A stretch of DNA of 64,000 nt from Streptomyces leeuwenhoekii (GTDB lineage Bacteria; Actinomycetota; Actinomycetes; Streptomycetales; Streptomycetaceae). A program made the translations under genes and the position numbers. Within the stretch, counting starts at the first letter, position 1. Each line of letters begins with the position of its first letter. Below the pieces are notes generated by a model. The model saw nothing but the letters and a program-made list of their open reading frames with translations. It made no database searches and was not told where the DNA came from. Below, one piece after another: positions 50,305-59,536 of the stretch. The DNA is taken from NCBI RefSeq assembly GCF_001013905.1, contig NZ_LN831790.1:7082001-7146000 (forward strand), given 5' to 3'.

Positions 50305-50991
50305 GTGACCGTCTCCCGTTCCGCCGTCGCCCCGTCCGCCCGTCTGAAGTCCGTGAGCCTGCGCGAGCAGGCTCGCGAAGAGCTACGGACCCGGATCGTG
50401 CTGGGACGGATCGAGCCGGGTGAGGTGCGCAGTGTGATCAGCGTGGCCGAGGAACTGGGCGTATCCATCACGCCTGTACGCGAGGCGGTGATGGACCTGG
50501 CCAACCAGGGGATGGTCGAGGTCATGCGTAACCGGGGCTTTCGGGTGCCCGTGCTCAGCGAGCACGACCTGGACGAGATCTTCCGGATCCGGACGTTGCT
50601 GGAAGTGCCAGCGATGGCCGATGTCGTGCGGACCCTGGGCGGGGCCCCGGTACCGGAGTTCCGGCGGCTGGCCGAAGAGCTCACCGAGGCGGCGCGCGAG
50701 GGCGACCTGGTCACCTTCCTGGACAAGGACCGGCAGTTTCACCTCGGTCTGCTGGAGCTGCTGGGTAACGGCCGACTGGTCACGATGGTCGCCCAGTTGC
50801 GGGACCAGGCGCGGATGCAGGGTCTGCAGAAGCTGGCGGACCAGGGCGAGTTGACCCAGTCCGGCGAGGAGCACATCACGCTGGTCGACGCGATCGAGGC
50901 CGGGGAGGCCGACCGGGCGGCCGAGCTGATGCGGGCTCATCTGGCCCACAGCCGGGGCATCTGGGCCGGGCGCGCCGAGTCCGCTTCCTGA
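50305..50991 (+). CDS. GntR-family (FCD) transcriptional regulator
   Basis: 228 residues from the GTG at 50305. The winged helix (REELRTRIVLGRIEPGEVRS, SVAEELGVSITPVREAVMDL, MVEVMRNRGFRVPVLSEHDL) is followed by an FCD domain with its metal/ligand positions (FLDKDRQFHLGLLELLGNGR, EEHITLVDAIEAGEADRAAE, MRAHLAHS). It is divergent from the cyclodeaminase-family gene over a palindrome and probably represses the whole amino-acid cluster until its ligand appears. Confidence 0.9.
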   Translation: MTVSRSAVAPSARLKSVSLREQAREELRTRIVLGRIEPGEVRSVISVAEELGVSITPVREAVMDLANQGMVEVMRNRGFRVPVLSEHDLDEIFRIRTLLEVPAMADVVRTLGGAPVPEFRRLAEELTEAAREGDLVTFLDKDRQFHLGLLELLGNGRLVTMVAQLRDQARMQGLQKLADQGELTQSGEEHITLVDAIEAGEADRAAELMRAHLAHSRGIWAGRAESAS

Positions 50992-51054
50992 TCCTTGGAC
51001 GACGGCCGGTGCGGTCCCCCGTCGCGGTCCGCACCGGCCTGTTCCGGGTGGGCG

Positions 51055-52521
51055 TCAGCTGCCGACCGGGCTCTCGGCGGTCTCCTCCTGCCCGTCGGAC
51101 TGTCCGGACGCGGTGGCCAGACGGGAGTTGCGGTAGCCATAGAAGCCGTAGACGGTCAGGCCGAGGGCGACCCACACGCCGAAGCGCAGCCAGGTGACCG
51201 GCTGGAGCTTGCTGATCAGGTACAGCGAGAAACCGATGCCCAGCAGCGGCACTACCGGCACCCAGGGGGTGCGGAACTTGCGGGGCAAGTCGGGCGCGCG
51301 GAAGCGGAGCACGATCACCGCGGCGCACACGACGACGAACGCCATGAGAATGCCGATGTTGGTCAGCTCGGCCGCCGTGACGATCGGACTGAACCCGGCT
51401 ATGCCGGCGGCGATGACGCCGAGCAGCCAGGTGGGGCGGGCCGGAACCTGCCGCTTGGTGTCGATACGGGAGAACCAACGGGGCAGCAGGCCGTCGCGGC
51501 TCATCGCGTAGGCGATCCGGGAGGCGCCCAGCAGCTGGGCGAACATGGCGGTGACGATGCCCAGGATGGCGCCGACGGCGAGGATCTCGGCGAAACTGTC
51601 GAGGCCGACAGCGGCGAAGGCGTGGGCGAACGCGCTCTCCGGATGCAGAGCGGCACTCGGCTGCATGCCGGTCAGCACGGTCGCGGCGAGTACGTAGAGG
51701 ACCATCGCGATGGCCAGGGAGATCAGGATGGCCCGAGGGAGATCGCGTGAGGGATTGCGGGACTCCTCGGCCGCCGTGGTCATCGCGTCGTAGCCGAAGA
51801 CCGCGAAGAAGACGGTGGCCGCACCGGTGACAGCGGCGCCGAAACCGTGCGGCAGGTAGGGGTGCAGGTTGTCGGCGTCGAAGTAGAAGGCGCCCACCAC
51901 GATGACGGCGACGACGAGTGCGACCTTGAGACCCACCAGGACGGTCTCGGTGCGGGCGCTGGACTTGATGCCGCGGCTCAGCAGGAAGGTGATCAGCAGG
52001 CACAGCACCATGGCCAGCAGGTCCACCCGGTGCCCGTCGCCGGTGCCGGGGGCGCCGAGCATCCAGGCGGGCAGCTGGATGCCGAAGTTCTGGAGGAGGA
52101 AGTTGGCGTAGCCGGAGACGCTGATGGCGACCACGGCCACGATCGCCGTGTACTCCAGGAGCAGGTCCCAGCCGATTAGCCAGCCGGCCAGCTCGCCGAG
52201 GACGGCGTAGCCGTAGGTGTAAGCGGAGCCGGCCTGCGGGATCAGCCCTGAGAACTCGGCGTAACAGAGCGCGGCCGCCGCGCTGGCGGCGCCCGCGATC
52301 AGGAACGACAGCGTCACGCCGGGGCCCGCGATGTCATGGGCGACAGCGCCCGCGAGCGAGAAGATGCCCGCTCCGATGATCGCGCCCAGGCCGATGGCGG
52401 TCAGTTGCCACAGCCCGAGTGTGCGGTGGAGTCCGCCGCCGTGCTCCATCTCGTCGGTCGACCCGAACGGGATGCGGCGCAACAGGCCGGAGCCTCTTCC
52501 CAGGGGGTTCGTCGGTGACAT
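51055..52521 (-). CDS. APC-family amino acid permease
   Basis: 488 residues, about 12-14 helices. LWQLTAIGLGAIIGAGIFSL is the APC helix-1 signature. FLIAGAASAAAALCYAEFSG, IPQAGSAYTYGYAVLGELAG and FFAVFGYDAMTTAAEESRNP are typical of the cationic amino acid transporter (CAT) branch. It probably imports the amino acid handled by the cyclodeaminase-family and proline-racemase-family enzymes on each side. Confidence 0.9.
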   Translation of the reverse strand: MSPTNPLGRGSGLLRRIPFGSTDEMEHGGGLHRTLGLWQLTAIGLGAIIGAGIFSLAGAVAHDIAGPGVTLSFLIAGAASAAAALCYAEFSGLIPQAGSAYTYGYAVLGELAGWLIGWDLLLEYTAIVAVVAISVSGYANFLLQNFGIQLPAWMLGAPGTGDGHRVDLLAMVLCLLITFLLSRGIKSSARTETVLVGLKVALVVAVIVVGAFYFDADNLHPYLPHGFGAAVTGAATVFFAVFGYDAMTTAAEESRNPSRDLPRAILISLAIAMVLYVLAATVLTGMQPSAALHPESAFAHAFAAVGLDSFAEILAVGAILGIVTAMFAQLLGASRIAYAMSRDGLLPRWFSRIDTKRQVPARPTWLLGVIAAGIAGFSPIVTAAELTNIGILMAFVVVCAAVIVLRFRAPDLPRKFRTPWVPVVPLLGIGFSLYLISKLQPVTWLRFGVWVALGLTVYGFYGYRNSRLATASGQSDGQEETAESPVGS

Positions 52522-52699
52522 CTCCGGCCCTCTTCCTCGTCATAGCGGTCGGCTTCGCAGGACGTGCGCAGCCGGGGGTGGGGAATAGCGCGTTCGCGCG
52601 GGGACGATCAGCCGTGTCCCACGTCGCGTGGCAGGGCTCGCAGACGCGCGGTGACCGCCGGTCCAGCCGGTCACGGCAGGCGCGCACAGACGCCCACCG

Positions 52700-52732
52700 T
52701 TGACGGGTGTTGGGTAATGTATTACACCTAAG
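52700..52732 (+). promoter_or_regulatory. Promoter and GntR-type operator before the proline-racemase-family gene
   Basis: TTGACG (52700-52705) is a -35 candidate. GTAATGTATTACACCTAAG (52714-52732) overlaps the expected -10 and matches the palindrome at 50240. The gene start is at 52810. Confidence 0.7.
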
Positions 52733-52809
52733 CCACTGAATGGCAAGAGTCCGTATCACCGACGGCCGCACGTGAACGTGCGGTACGACCACCGCGCAAG
52801 GAGACGCCC

Positions 52810-53838
52810 ATGGCCGGACAGCAGCCCCTGGTGATCAGCACCGTCGATTACCACACCGGCGGCGAGCCCTTCCGCATCGTCAGCGAGCCGCCCGTCGCCA
52901 TCGAAGGGGCGACGGTCGCCGAGCGCCGCACCTTCGCCATCACCGACCCCGACGTCGACGGTCTGCGCAGGCTGCTGTGCTCCGAACCCCGTGGGCATGC
53001 CGACATGTACGGCGGGTTCATCACTCCGCCCGACGACGAGGGGGCCCATTTCGGGGTGCTGTTCTGGCACAAGGACGGCTTCTCCACGGCCTGCGGCCAC
53101 GGCTCCATCGCGCTCGCGGCGTGGGCCGTCCGGACCGGCCTCGTCGAACGGGACCCCTCCGGCATCACCAACGTCGTCATCGACGTCCCCTCCGGACGCG
53201 TCACCCTGCGCGTGCACGGCGACGGCGAACGGATCACCGGCATCGACTTCGTCAACGTGCCCAGCTACCGCCTAGCCGAGCAGGTCGCACTCACCACATC
53301 CCGGGGCGAGGTCGTCGTCGACATCGCCTACGGCGGCGCCATCTACGCCCACCTCGACGCCTCGGCCGTCGGCCTGGCCGTGACGCCCGAGCACTACACC
53401 GACCTCATCGCCGTCGGGCGCGAGGTGAAGTGGGCGCTGAACGAGACCGTGCACGCCCGCCACCCCGTCGACGACCGCCTCAGCGGCATCTACGGCACCA
53501 TCCTCTACGACGACCTCGGCGCCGACACCGACGGCAACCCCCACCAGCGCAACGTCACCGTCTTCGCCGACGGCCAGGTCGACCGCTCCCCGTGCGGTTC
53601 CGGCACCTGCTCGCGCGTCGCTGTGCTCGCCGCGACCGGTGCGCTCAAGGCGGGTCAGATCCTCGTCCACGACTCGATCGTCGGCAGCCGCTTCGTCGCT
53701 CGTGTCGCCGCGGAACTGACCGCCGACGGTTACCCGGCCGTGGTCCCGGAGGTCACCGGAACCGCGTACAGGACGGGCGAGCACCGCTTCGAGCTGGACC
53801 CCGAGGACGACCTTGGCGCCGGCTTTGTCCTGCGTTAG
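52810..53838 (+). CDS. Proline racemase family protein (probable 4-hydroxyproline 2-epimerase)
   Basis: 342 residues. STVDYHTGGEPFRIVSEPPV is the family start. The first catalytic cysteine, Cys95, is in TACGHGSIALAAWAV, and the second, Cys262, is in DRSPCGSGTCSRVAVLAATG. Two cysteines indicate a racemase/epimerase; trans-3-hydroxyproline dehydratases carry Thr at the second position. Likely substrates are L-proline or trans-4-hydroxy-L-proline. VNVPSYRLAEQVALTTSRGE and DIAYGGAIYAHLDASAVGL are conserved. It is under the same type of operator as the cyclodeaminase-family gene, so the two are probably one pathway. Confidence 0.88.
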   Translation: MAGQQPLVISTVDYHTGGEPFRIVSEPPVAIEGATVAERRTFAITDPDVDGLRRLLCSEPRGHADMYGGFITPPDDEGAHFGVLFWHKDGFSTACGHGSIALAAWAVRTGLVERDPSGITNVVIDVPSGRVTLRVHGDGERITGIDFVNVPSYRLAEQVALTTSRGEVVVDIAYGGAIYAHLDASAVGLAVTPEHYTDLIAVGREVKWALNETVHARHPVDDRLSGIYGTILYDDLGADTDGNPHQRNVTVFADGQVDRSPCGSGTCSRVAVLAATGALKAGQILVHDSIVGSRFVARVAAELTADGYPAVVPEVTGTAYRTGEHRFELDPEDDLGAGFVLR

Positions 53839-54125
53839 GGAGTCTGGACTGCTTGATGCGCAGCACGGGGGACTCGGCCTCACGCGGAAGCGGTTTGGTG
53901 CGTCTGGGTCAGCGCCTCCACCGTGGCTGAGCACCTGCGCGAAGACGTGTCGTTCGGCTGGGGCCGGGTTCGGGTCCCGGCGAGCACAGCGACCTCCTGG
54001 CGAGCGGTTGCCCGCCCTGAGCTGGGGCGGCATCGTGGTCCTGACGATTGCCGGTACCCCAGATGTCGTTGAGGGTGAAGCCGATCGGGAATTGCATTAA
54101 GGCGGTCCAGGCCGCGCTGAAGCCC

Positions 54126-54156
54126 GCGGGTCCCCCGACTCAGCCGGGGGACCCGC
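54126..54156. terminator. 12-bp hairpin in the gap after the proline-racemase-family gene
   Basis: GCGGGTCCCCCG (54126-54137) pairs perfectly with CGGGGGACCCGC (54145-54156). It lies 288 bp past the racemase-family stop and just before the methylase remnant. The rest of 53839-54177 holds no gene that I can support. Confidence 0.6.
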
Positions 54157-54177
54157 CGCTCGCTGGGGGGAGACAGT

Positions 54178-54366
54178 ATGGGCAAGCGCGGGTCAGCAGG
54201 GATGAAGCGGGGCTCCGACCCGGCGACACGGCGAGACAACAGGCCGAGATTCCGGCCGCCCTGGAGCTGTACGTTGCACCGAGGGGACGCCCTCACCGTG
54301 CTGAAGTCCCTCCAGCACGAGAGTGTCAACGCCGTGATCACCGACCCCGCCGTCCTTCCCCGGTAG
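54178..54366 (+). pseudogene. DNA methyltransferase N-terminal remnant
   Basis: TLHRGDALTVLKSLQHESVN, then AVITDPA, is the start of an N6-adenine/N4-cytosine methyltransferase, where DPPY should follow AVITD. The frame stops a few residues later (VLPR) and nothing of the remaining enzyme is found before the convergent MpaB gene at 54475. The Arg-rich N-terminus KRGSAGMKRGSDPATRR is also seen in element-borne methylases. This is probably debris of a phage or integrative element. Confidence 0.65.
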
Positions 54367-54474
54367 CCCAGCTGCTCGGGGGCGAGTTCGAGAAGCCAGC
54401 CCCCTGCCTGCGATGAGTCGGCCTCGCGGGCGGCGTATGGTTCCGCGCTTCGGGCGAAGCACCTGCCCTCCGAG

Positions 54475-55590
54475 TCAGCGCTCCGCCGGCGCGGAGGTGC
54501 GGCGCTCCAGTTCCTCCCGGTGCAGGCGGCGCGCGGATTCGATCAGCTTCATGGCGTCGGGACCCCACATGCGGCGCAGGACGTACTTCTCGAAGGGTGG
54601 CTGCTGCATGAGCCAGACGACCGGGAGTACGAGCTTCGCCGCCACGACGGAGACTGCGGACTTCACCGGGCCGACGCCCATGGACCGCCGGGCCTTTGCC
54701 GGCAGAGCGCCGGTCATGGGCAGCGCGAGCATCGAGGTCTGCAGGACGTACGGGATGAGACCACGCAGGTGCGAGAAGTGGAAGTTCTTCTTCAGCGTCT
54801 TGTCGATCAGCTCCATGTAGTTCTCGCCGACCCCGGGTATGACGAGTGCTGTCTTGCTGGCCTGGAACAGGTCAGCGTACTTCTCGTAGAGATCGGCCAG
54901 TTCGGTCGTGGTCGTGGGGATGTCCTCCTCGGGGGCACCGACGAGCCGCAGGTACGCGGCGGAGTCGGCGATGAAACGGTCCCGCTGCCGCCGGGGCAGG
55001 CGGTGCGGCAGTTTCCCGCCCCGGAAGGCGAACGCCTCGTAGGCGCGGAGCATGGGGTGCATCTCCGTCAGGGCGGCCCACATTGCGTCCCGCGGGCTGC
55101 TCGCCGCGTATCCGCCCAGCTCGGGCCGGCCGATGTCGATGACGTTACCGGCCACCTTCTGGTGGATGTTGTGCAAGTGCTTGGCCATGTTCTGCGCGGT
55201 CTTCGTGTCACCGAGCCACATGGGCGCGTGCATACCGGCATTGCGTGCGAACCGGTCGTACACGTCGTGCATGGTCAGCGTTCCGGCCTGGGCTTTGCGG
55301 GACATCGGGTCGTGATCGCGCAGGCCCGCGGTGATCGGCTTGTAGCTCTTGATCTGCACCAGCGACTGGGCGGCGTTCAGGAAGATGAGCGTGGCTGGGT
55401 GCAGGAGGACCTCCCACGCCATGCTGCCAGGTCCGAAGATCCCGTAATCCGGTGTTCCGTCCTCGCGCAGCGAACCGCCGGCGGGGACAGGCTCACCGAA
55501 GCGTCGCCACCTTCGCTCGGTACCGAAGACGTGCTCCTTGGTGAACCACTTGGCGATCTTCTTGCTGCCGGCCGACGTGGCGGTACTCAT
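54475..55590 (-). CDS. MpaB-type oxygenase (DUF2236 family)
   Basis: 371 residues. YGIFGPGSMAWEVLLHPATL, AGTLTMHDVYDRFARNAGMH, PMWLGDTKTAQNMAKHLHNI and HFSHLRGLIPYVLQTSMLAL match the ER-bound oxygenase mpaB/rubber-oxygenase-type catalytic domain, a haem b protein family. Conserved histidines in ALTEMHPMLRAYEAFAFRGG and AKHLHNIHQKVAG may ligate haem. Members cleave or oxidise isoprenoid or lipid chains. Divergent from its own TetR repressor across a palindrome. Confidence 0.82.
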   Translation of the reverse strand: MSTATSAGSKKIAKWFTKEHVFGTERRWRRFGEPVPAGGSLREDGTPDYGIFGPGSMAWEVLLHPATLIFLNAAQSLVQIKSYKPITAGLRDHDPMSRKAQAGTLTMHDVYDRFARNAGMHAPMWLGDTKTAQNMAKHLHNIHQKVAGNVIDIGRPELGGYAASSPRDAMWAALTEMHPMLRAYEAFAFRGGKLPHRLPRRQRDRFIADSAAYLRLVGAPEEDIPTTTTELADLYEKYADLFQASKTALVIPGVGENYMELIDKTLKKNFHFSHLRGLIPYVLQTSMLALPMTGALPAKARRSMGVGPVKSAVSVVAAKLVLPVVWLMQQPPFEKYVLRRMWGPDAMKLIESARRLHREELERRTSAPAER

Positions 55591-55617
55591 CGTCGAGCTC
55601 CTTCATGCAACGCGTCA

Positions 55618-55635
55618 AGTTCCCGGTCGGGAACT
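55618..55635. promoter_or_regulatory. TetR operator between mpaB-like and tetR genes
   Basis: AGTTCCCG-GT-CGGGAACT is a perfect palindrome with 8-bp arms and sits 28 bp upstream of the MpaB start. TTCCCG/CGGGAA half-sites are typical of TetR operators. The adjacent TetR gene (55703) reads away from it. Confidence 0.8.
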
Positions 55636-55702
55636 CGTGGGTGGGGGTAGGTTAAGCTCGCTGGTCGGGCCGCAGTCAACCCCTGCCGGAGGAGAAGAAG
55701 TC

Positions 55703-56380
55703 GTGATGGCCGTAGATCGGGCACCGCTCACCGGCAGTCGGAGGCCTGTCGGTCGCAGGGCGGGGATCGATCTGGAGCAGATCGTCCGCGCGGCCCGTTC
55801 GCTCGATGTGGGCAGGCTCACTGTGCAGGCCGTCGCCGACAAACTCGGCGTCGACCGCAAAGCCGTCCGTCATCATGTGACGGATCGGGAGACATTGCTG
55901 CGTTTCGTCGCCCTGGACGCGTTCTCCGAGAGTGCGGCCGCGGTCGACATCCCGGAGGAGTGTTCGTGGCAGGACGCCTGCCGCAGCTACGCCACGGCCT
56001 TCGCGGACGCCGTGATCGCACTCGACGCCCTCGCGGAACATCTGCCGCCGGACGCTTCCATCCATCCGCGGTTCGGTGAGCCGGTGGAAGCCGTGTCGAG
56101 AAAGCTCGTCGAGGCCGGATTCAGCGACGAGGCTGCCCTGCGCTCGCTGGCCCTGCTGAACAGCATCTGCATGGCGCACGCGCAGGACACCGTCTTCGTC
56201 ATGCGCGACGGTGAGCGCCCCCGGCGTCGCCTGGCGCAGGAGACACTCGACGGGCGCGACCAGCAGTTCTCGACCTTCGCGCGCATGGTGGCGCTGGGTA
56301 TCGACACCTACGACAGGCGTCAGTTCGACATGAGCATCGACGCCTTCCTGCTCGGCGTCGAGGCCCTCCACTTGCGCTGA
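55703..56380 (+). CDS. TetR-family regulator with C-terminal TetR_C domain
   Basis: 225 residues from the GTG at 55703 (GGAGGAG 8 bases upstream); an ATG 3 bp later is equally possible. The helix-turn-helix is LEQIVRAARSLDVGRLTVQA, then VADKLGVDRKAVRHHVTDRE. The C-terminal part (DASIHPRFGEPVEAVSRKLV, LALLNSICMAHAQDTVF) resembles tetracycline-repressor-type ligand domains. It most likely represses the divergent oxygenase gene and itself. Confidence 0.87.
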   Translation: MMAVDRAPLTGSRRPVGRRAGIDLEQIVRAARSLDVGRLTVQAVADKLGVDRKAVRHHVTDRETLLRFVALDAFSESAAAVDIPEECSWQDACRSYATAFADAVIALDALAEHLPPDASIHPRFGEPVEAVSRKLVEAGFSDEAALRSLALLNSICMAHAQDTVFVMRDGERPRRRLAQETLDGRDQQFSTFARMVALGIDTYDRRQFDMSIDAFLLGVEALHLR

Positions 56381-56501
56381 CCCTCCGGTTCCCGGCGTCT
56401 GCCGGGCGGTGGTCCAGTTGTTGCTTCCCTGCGTCGCAGGTCTCGGCCGGCCTGCCGCCAAGTCTTGATGGTGGCGCGCGGCACTCCTAAGATGCGTATC
56501 T

Positions 56502-56514
56502 AACGATCGATATA
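56502..56514 (+). promoter_or_regulatory. Putative TetR operator before the thiolase gene
   Basis: AACGATCGATATA lies 31 bp before the thiolase start. A copy with one change (AACGATGGATATA, 60370-60382) lies at nearly the same distance before the enoyl-CoA hydratase gene on the other strand. This pattern suggests one repressor for both, most likely the TetR protein at 58709. Confidence 0.7.
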
Positions 56515-56545
56515 GAGTCCGGATCGCAGGCAGAAGGGCAGGACC

Positions 56546-57730
56546 ATGAACAACGCCGTCATCGTGGACGCGGTGCGTACCCCATCCGGCAGGGGCAAGC
56601 CGGGCGGGCAGCTGTCCGGGATTCATCCGACCGCATTGCTGTCGGGGGTGCTACGGGCCCTGGTCACGCGAACTGGCGTCGACCCTGCCCTAGTCGATGA
56701 CGTGATCGCTGGCTGTGTCGGGCAGGCCGGCGAGCAGGCGATGAACATCGCGCGGAGCGCGGTCCTCGGTGCCGGATTCCCCGAGTCGGTCCCGGCGACG
56801 ACCGTCGACCGGCAGTGCGGCTCGAGTCAGCAGGCCGCGGCTTTTGCCGCGCAGGGGGTGATGACTGGTGCCTATGACGTGGTGATCGCGTGCGGGGTCG
56901 AGTCCATGAGCCGGGTGCCGATGGGTTCCGCACTGCAGGGCCGGGACCCGTTCGGTCCGGGGCTCGCCGCACGCTACCCCGAGGGCCTGGTCAACCAGGG
57001 CGTGGCCGCCGAGATCATCGCCGCACGCTGGAAGTTCGACCGCGACACGCTGGACACGTATGCCGCGCAGTCGCACGCACGAGCGGCGGCGGCCGAGGCG
57101 GCCGGGACCTTCGAGAGGGAGATCGTGCCGGTCAGCACTCCGGACGGGCGGGTCCTGACCGTGGACGAGACGGTCCGGCCCGGGACGGACACAGCGGGTC
57201 TGGCCGCCCTGCGGCCGTCATTCGCGGATGAGGCGATGGCTCGGCGGTTCCCGGAGGTCGAGGACTGGCGGATCACGCCGGGGAACTCCTCGCCGCTCAC
57301 CGACGGGGCATCGGCCGTTCTGATCATGAGCGAGGACCGAGCGGCCGCGCTGGGACTGCGACCGCTGGCCCGCTTCCACTCCTTCGCCGTCACGGGCAGC
57401 GACCCGCTGCTGATGCTCACCGGTGTCGTCCCGGCCAGCCGGAAGCTGCTGACCCGTGCGGGCCTGACGATCGATGACATCGACGCGTACGAGGTCAACG
57501 AAGCCTTCGCGCCCGTCCCGCTGCTCTGGCGCCAGGAACTGGGCGCGGACCCCGAACGGCTCAACCCCCTGGGCGGGGCCATCGCGCTGGGCCACCCGCT
57601 CGGCGCGTCTGGCACCAGGTTGCTCACCACCCTCGTGCACCACTTGCAGGCCACCGGCGGGCGCTACGGCCTGCAAACCATGTGTGAGGGCGGTGGCATG
57701 GCCAACGCCACGCTCATCGAGCGTATCTGA
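56546..57730 (+). CDS. Acetyl-CoA acetyltransferase (thiolase)
   Basis: 394 residues. The acylated cysteine is Cys91 in [20 protein letters not shown]; the catalytic His350 is in [20 protein letters not shown] and the second Cys380 in [20 protein letters not shown]. The helix start [20 protein letters not shown] is typical of FadA-type enzymes. It cleaves 3-ketoacyl-CoA in a degradation pathway with the SDR, hydratases and dehydrogenase around it. Followed by the SDR gene after 29 bp. Confidence 0.95.
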   Translation: MNNAVIVDAVRTPSGRGKPGGQLSGIHPTALLSGVLRALVTRTGVDPALVDDVIAGCVGQAGEQAMNIARSAVLGAGFPESVPATTVDRQCGSSQQAAAFAAQGVMTGAYDVVIACGVESMSRVPMGSALQGRDPFGPGLAARYPEGLVNQGVAAEIIAARWKFDRDTLDTYAAQSHARAAAAEAAGTFEREIVPVSTPDGRVLTVDETVRPGTDTAGLAALRPSFADEAMARRFPEVEDWRITPGNSSPLTDGASAVLIMSEDRAAALGLRPLARFHSFAVTGSDPLLMLTGVVPASRKLLTRAGLTIDDIDAYEVNEAFAPVPLLWRQELGADPERLNPLGGAIALGHPLGASGTRLLTTLVHHLQATGGRYGLQTMCEGGGMANATLIERI

Positions 57731-57759
57731 CGACCCAGCACACAGATTCAGGAGAACAC

Positions 57760-58521
57760 GTGGACATCACCGGCAGCGTCGCCCTCGTCACCGGAGGAGC
57801 CTCCGGCCTCGGACTGGCGACCGTGCGGCAGTTCGTCGAGTCGGGCGCCAAGGTCGTCATCGTCGACCTGCCCTCTTCCAGGGGCAAGATCGTCGCCGAG
57901 GAACTCGGCGAGCAGGCGGCCTTCGCCCCGGCCGACGTCACCAGTGAGGAGGAGGTGTCGGCCGCCCTCGACCTCGCGCAGTCACTGGGCACCCTCCGCG
58001 TCGCCGTGAACTGCGCGGGGATCGGTCCCGCTGCCAAGACGGTCGGCAAACAGGGCGCGCACCCGCTCGACGGGTTCGCCAAGGTCGTGCAGGTCAACCT
58101 GATCGGCACGTTCAACGTCGTCCGGCTCGCCGCCGAGCGGATCGCGAAGGCCGAACTGCTCGGCGAGGAGCGTGGCGTCATCATCAACACCGCGTCCGTC
58201 GCCGCCTTCGACGGCCAAGTCGGCCAGGCGGCGTACTCCGCATCCAAGGGCGGCATCGTCGGTATGACCCTCCCGGTCGCCCGTGACCTCGCCGGCCTCG
58301 CCATCCGCGTGGTGACGATCGCCCCGGGCCTGTTCCACACCCCGCTGTTCGACACCCTGCCCAAGGAGGCCGTCGCATCGCTCGGCGCGCAGGTTCCGCA
58401 CCCCGCGCGGCTGGGCGATCCGAGCGAGTACGCGGCCCTCGCTGCGCACATCGTCGCCAACCCCATGCTCAACGGCGAGACCATCCGGCTCGACGGCGCC
58501 ATCCGCATGGCCCCCCGCTAG
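57760..58521 (+). CDS. SDR, 3-hydroxyacyl-CoA dehydrogenase type 2-like
   Basis: 253 residues from the GTG at 57760 (AGGAG 6 bases upstream). [60 protein letters not shown], the YSASK catalytic pair and [20 protein letters not shown] are close to the type 2 3-hydroxyacyl-CoA dehydrogenase (HSD10) pattern. It provides the oxidation step before thiolase cleavage. The two genes form an operon, ended by a strong hairpin. Confidence 0.9.
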   Translation: MDITGSVALVTGGASGLGLATVRQFVESGAKVVIVDLPSSRGKIVAEELGEQAAFAPADVTSEEEVSAALDLAQSLGTLRVAVNCAGIGPAAKTVGKQGAHPLDGFAKVVQVNLIGTFNVVRLAAERIAKAELLGEERGVIINTASVAAFDGQVGQAAYSASKGGIVGMTLPVARDLAGLAIRVVTIAPGLFHTPLFDTLPKEAVASLGAQVPHPARLGDPSEYAALAAHIVANPMLNGETIRLDGAIRMAPR

Positions 58522-58605
58522 CCGGCGCGCGACGCCGCCACCACGGTTTGACCGTGCCCGCGGTCGGCTGCTGGGCCTGCGCCGGAAGGCGCGTCCGGTC
58601 GGGGA

Positions 58606-58639
58606 CTCGTCGGGCAGCATCTCCGTGCTGCCCGACGAG
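58606..58639. terminator. Perfect 14-bp terminator hairpin
   Basis: CTCGTCGGGCAGCA (58606-58619) pairs with its complement at 58626-58639 around TCTCCG. It lies between the convergent SDR and TetR genes and serves both. Confidence 0.85.
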
Positions 58640-58708
58640 AGACCGAGTCGTGCACTCACCGCTTGCCGACCGGTGTGAGGCACTTCCCGGATAGCGCGGG
58701 CTGGTGCG

Positions 58709-59410
58709 TCACGGCTTCTGAACGCTCCGCTTCCCTCGTTGCCCCGACGCAAGGGTGTCGAGAGCGAGCGCGACGAAGCGCTGAGCGACCTCCGCTTCGG
58801 TCAGAGGACCCTCCGGCCGGAACCAGACGGCGACGGCCTGGCACATCGAGACGACCGCGCGGACGGCCTCCGTCGGATAGGGCGTGCCGAACACGCCACG
58901 CGCGACGCCGTCGTCGACAACACGGCGCAGCATCACGGTCAGCTCGTTGCGCAGCGCGATATACCGTTCCCGGTTCTCCGGTTCGAGGTTGCGCACCTCC
59001 CCGTCCAGGAACGCCAGCCTCCGCCGATGAGCCATGTACAGGGTGAAGCACTCAACGACTTGCGCCACCTGGTCCTCCGGCCGGTCGCCGGCCTCGGCCA
59101 GGGCGCGGTGGCAGCGGACGAGGATGTCGCGCATCGATCCCATGAGCAGGGTGACGAGCAGATCTTGCTTGCTGCCGTGGTGGTAGTACAGCGTCGGCAG
59201 GGTCACCCCGACGCGGTTGGCGATGGCGCGCACGGAGCCGCCGTGGTAACCGTGGGCTCCGAACTCCTCCAGGGCCGCTTCGAGGAAGGGAGAGAGCCTC
59301 AGCTCTTCGAAGTGACGCCAGTCGGCTCCGGGATCCGGCTCGAAGCCGCGCTGAGGATCCTCGCCTCGCACCCGGTTCGGCTGCTTCGTCCGGGACGTCT
59401 GCCGTGCCAC
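58709..59410 (-). CDS. TetR-family regulator (fatty-acid/CoA-degradation type)
   Basis: 233 residues. The helix-turn-helix (FLEAALEEFGAHGYHGGSVR, AIANRVGVTLPTLYYHHGSK) is followed by a ligand domain of the type found in regulators of acyl-CoA catabolism (VVECFTLYMAHRRRLAFLDG, VRNLEPENRERYIALRNELT). The gene lies between the two arms of the pathway. The shared AACGATSGATATA motif at both promoters is its best candidate operator, with an acyl-CoA as likely ligand. Confidence 0.85.
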   Translation of the reverse strand: MARQTSRTKQPNRVRGEDPQRGFEPDPGADWRHFEELRLSPFLEAALEEFGAHGYHGGSVRAIANRVGVTLPTLYYHHGSKQDLLVTLLMGSMRDILVRCHRALAEAGDRPEDQVAQVVECFTLYMAHRRRLAFLDGEVRNLEPENRERYIALRNELTVMLRRVVDDGVARGVFGTPYPTEAVRAVVSMCQAVAVWFRPEGPLTEAEVAQRFVALALDTLASGQRGKRSVQKP

Positions 59411-59536
59411 GTACCTCTCCTTCGTAGCCTGCCGCTGGGTGGGCCACCGGCCGGTCTTCCTCTCAGCGGAGCCTACAGGCAGTGACGGCGGTCGGCGTTG
59501 GAGTCCTCCGGCCGGGGAAGTGGCTGGTCACGGCGC

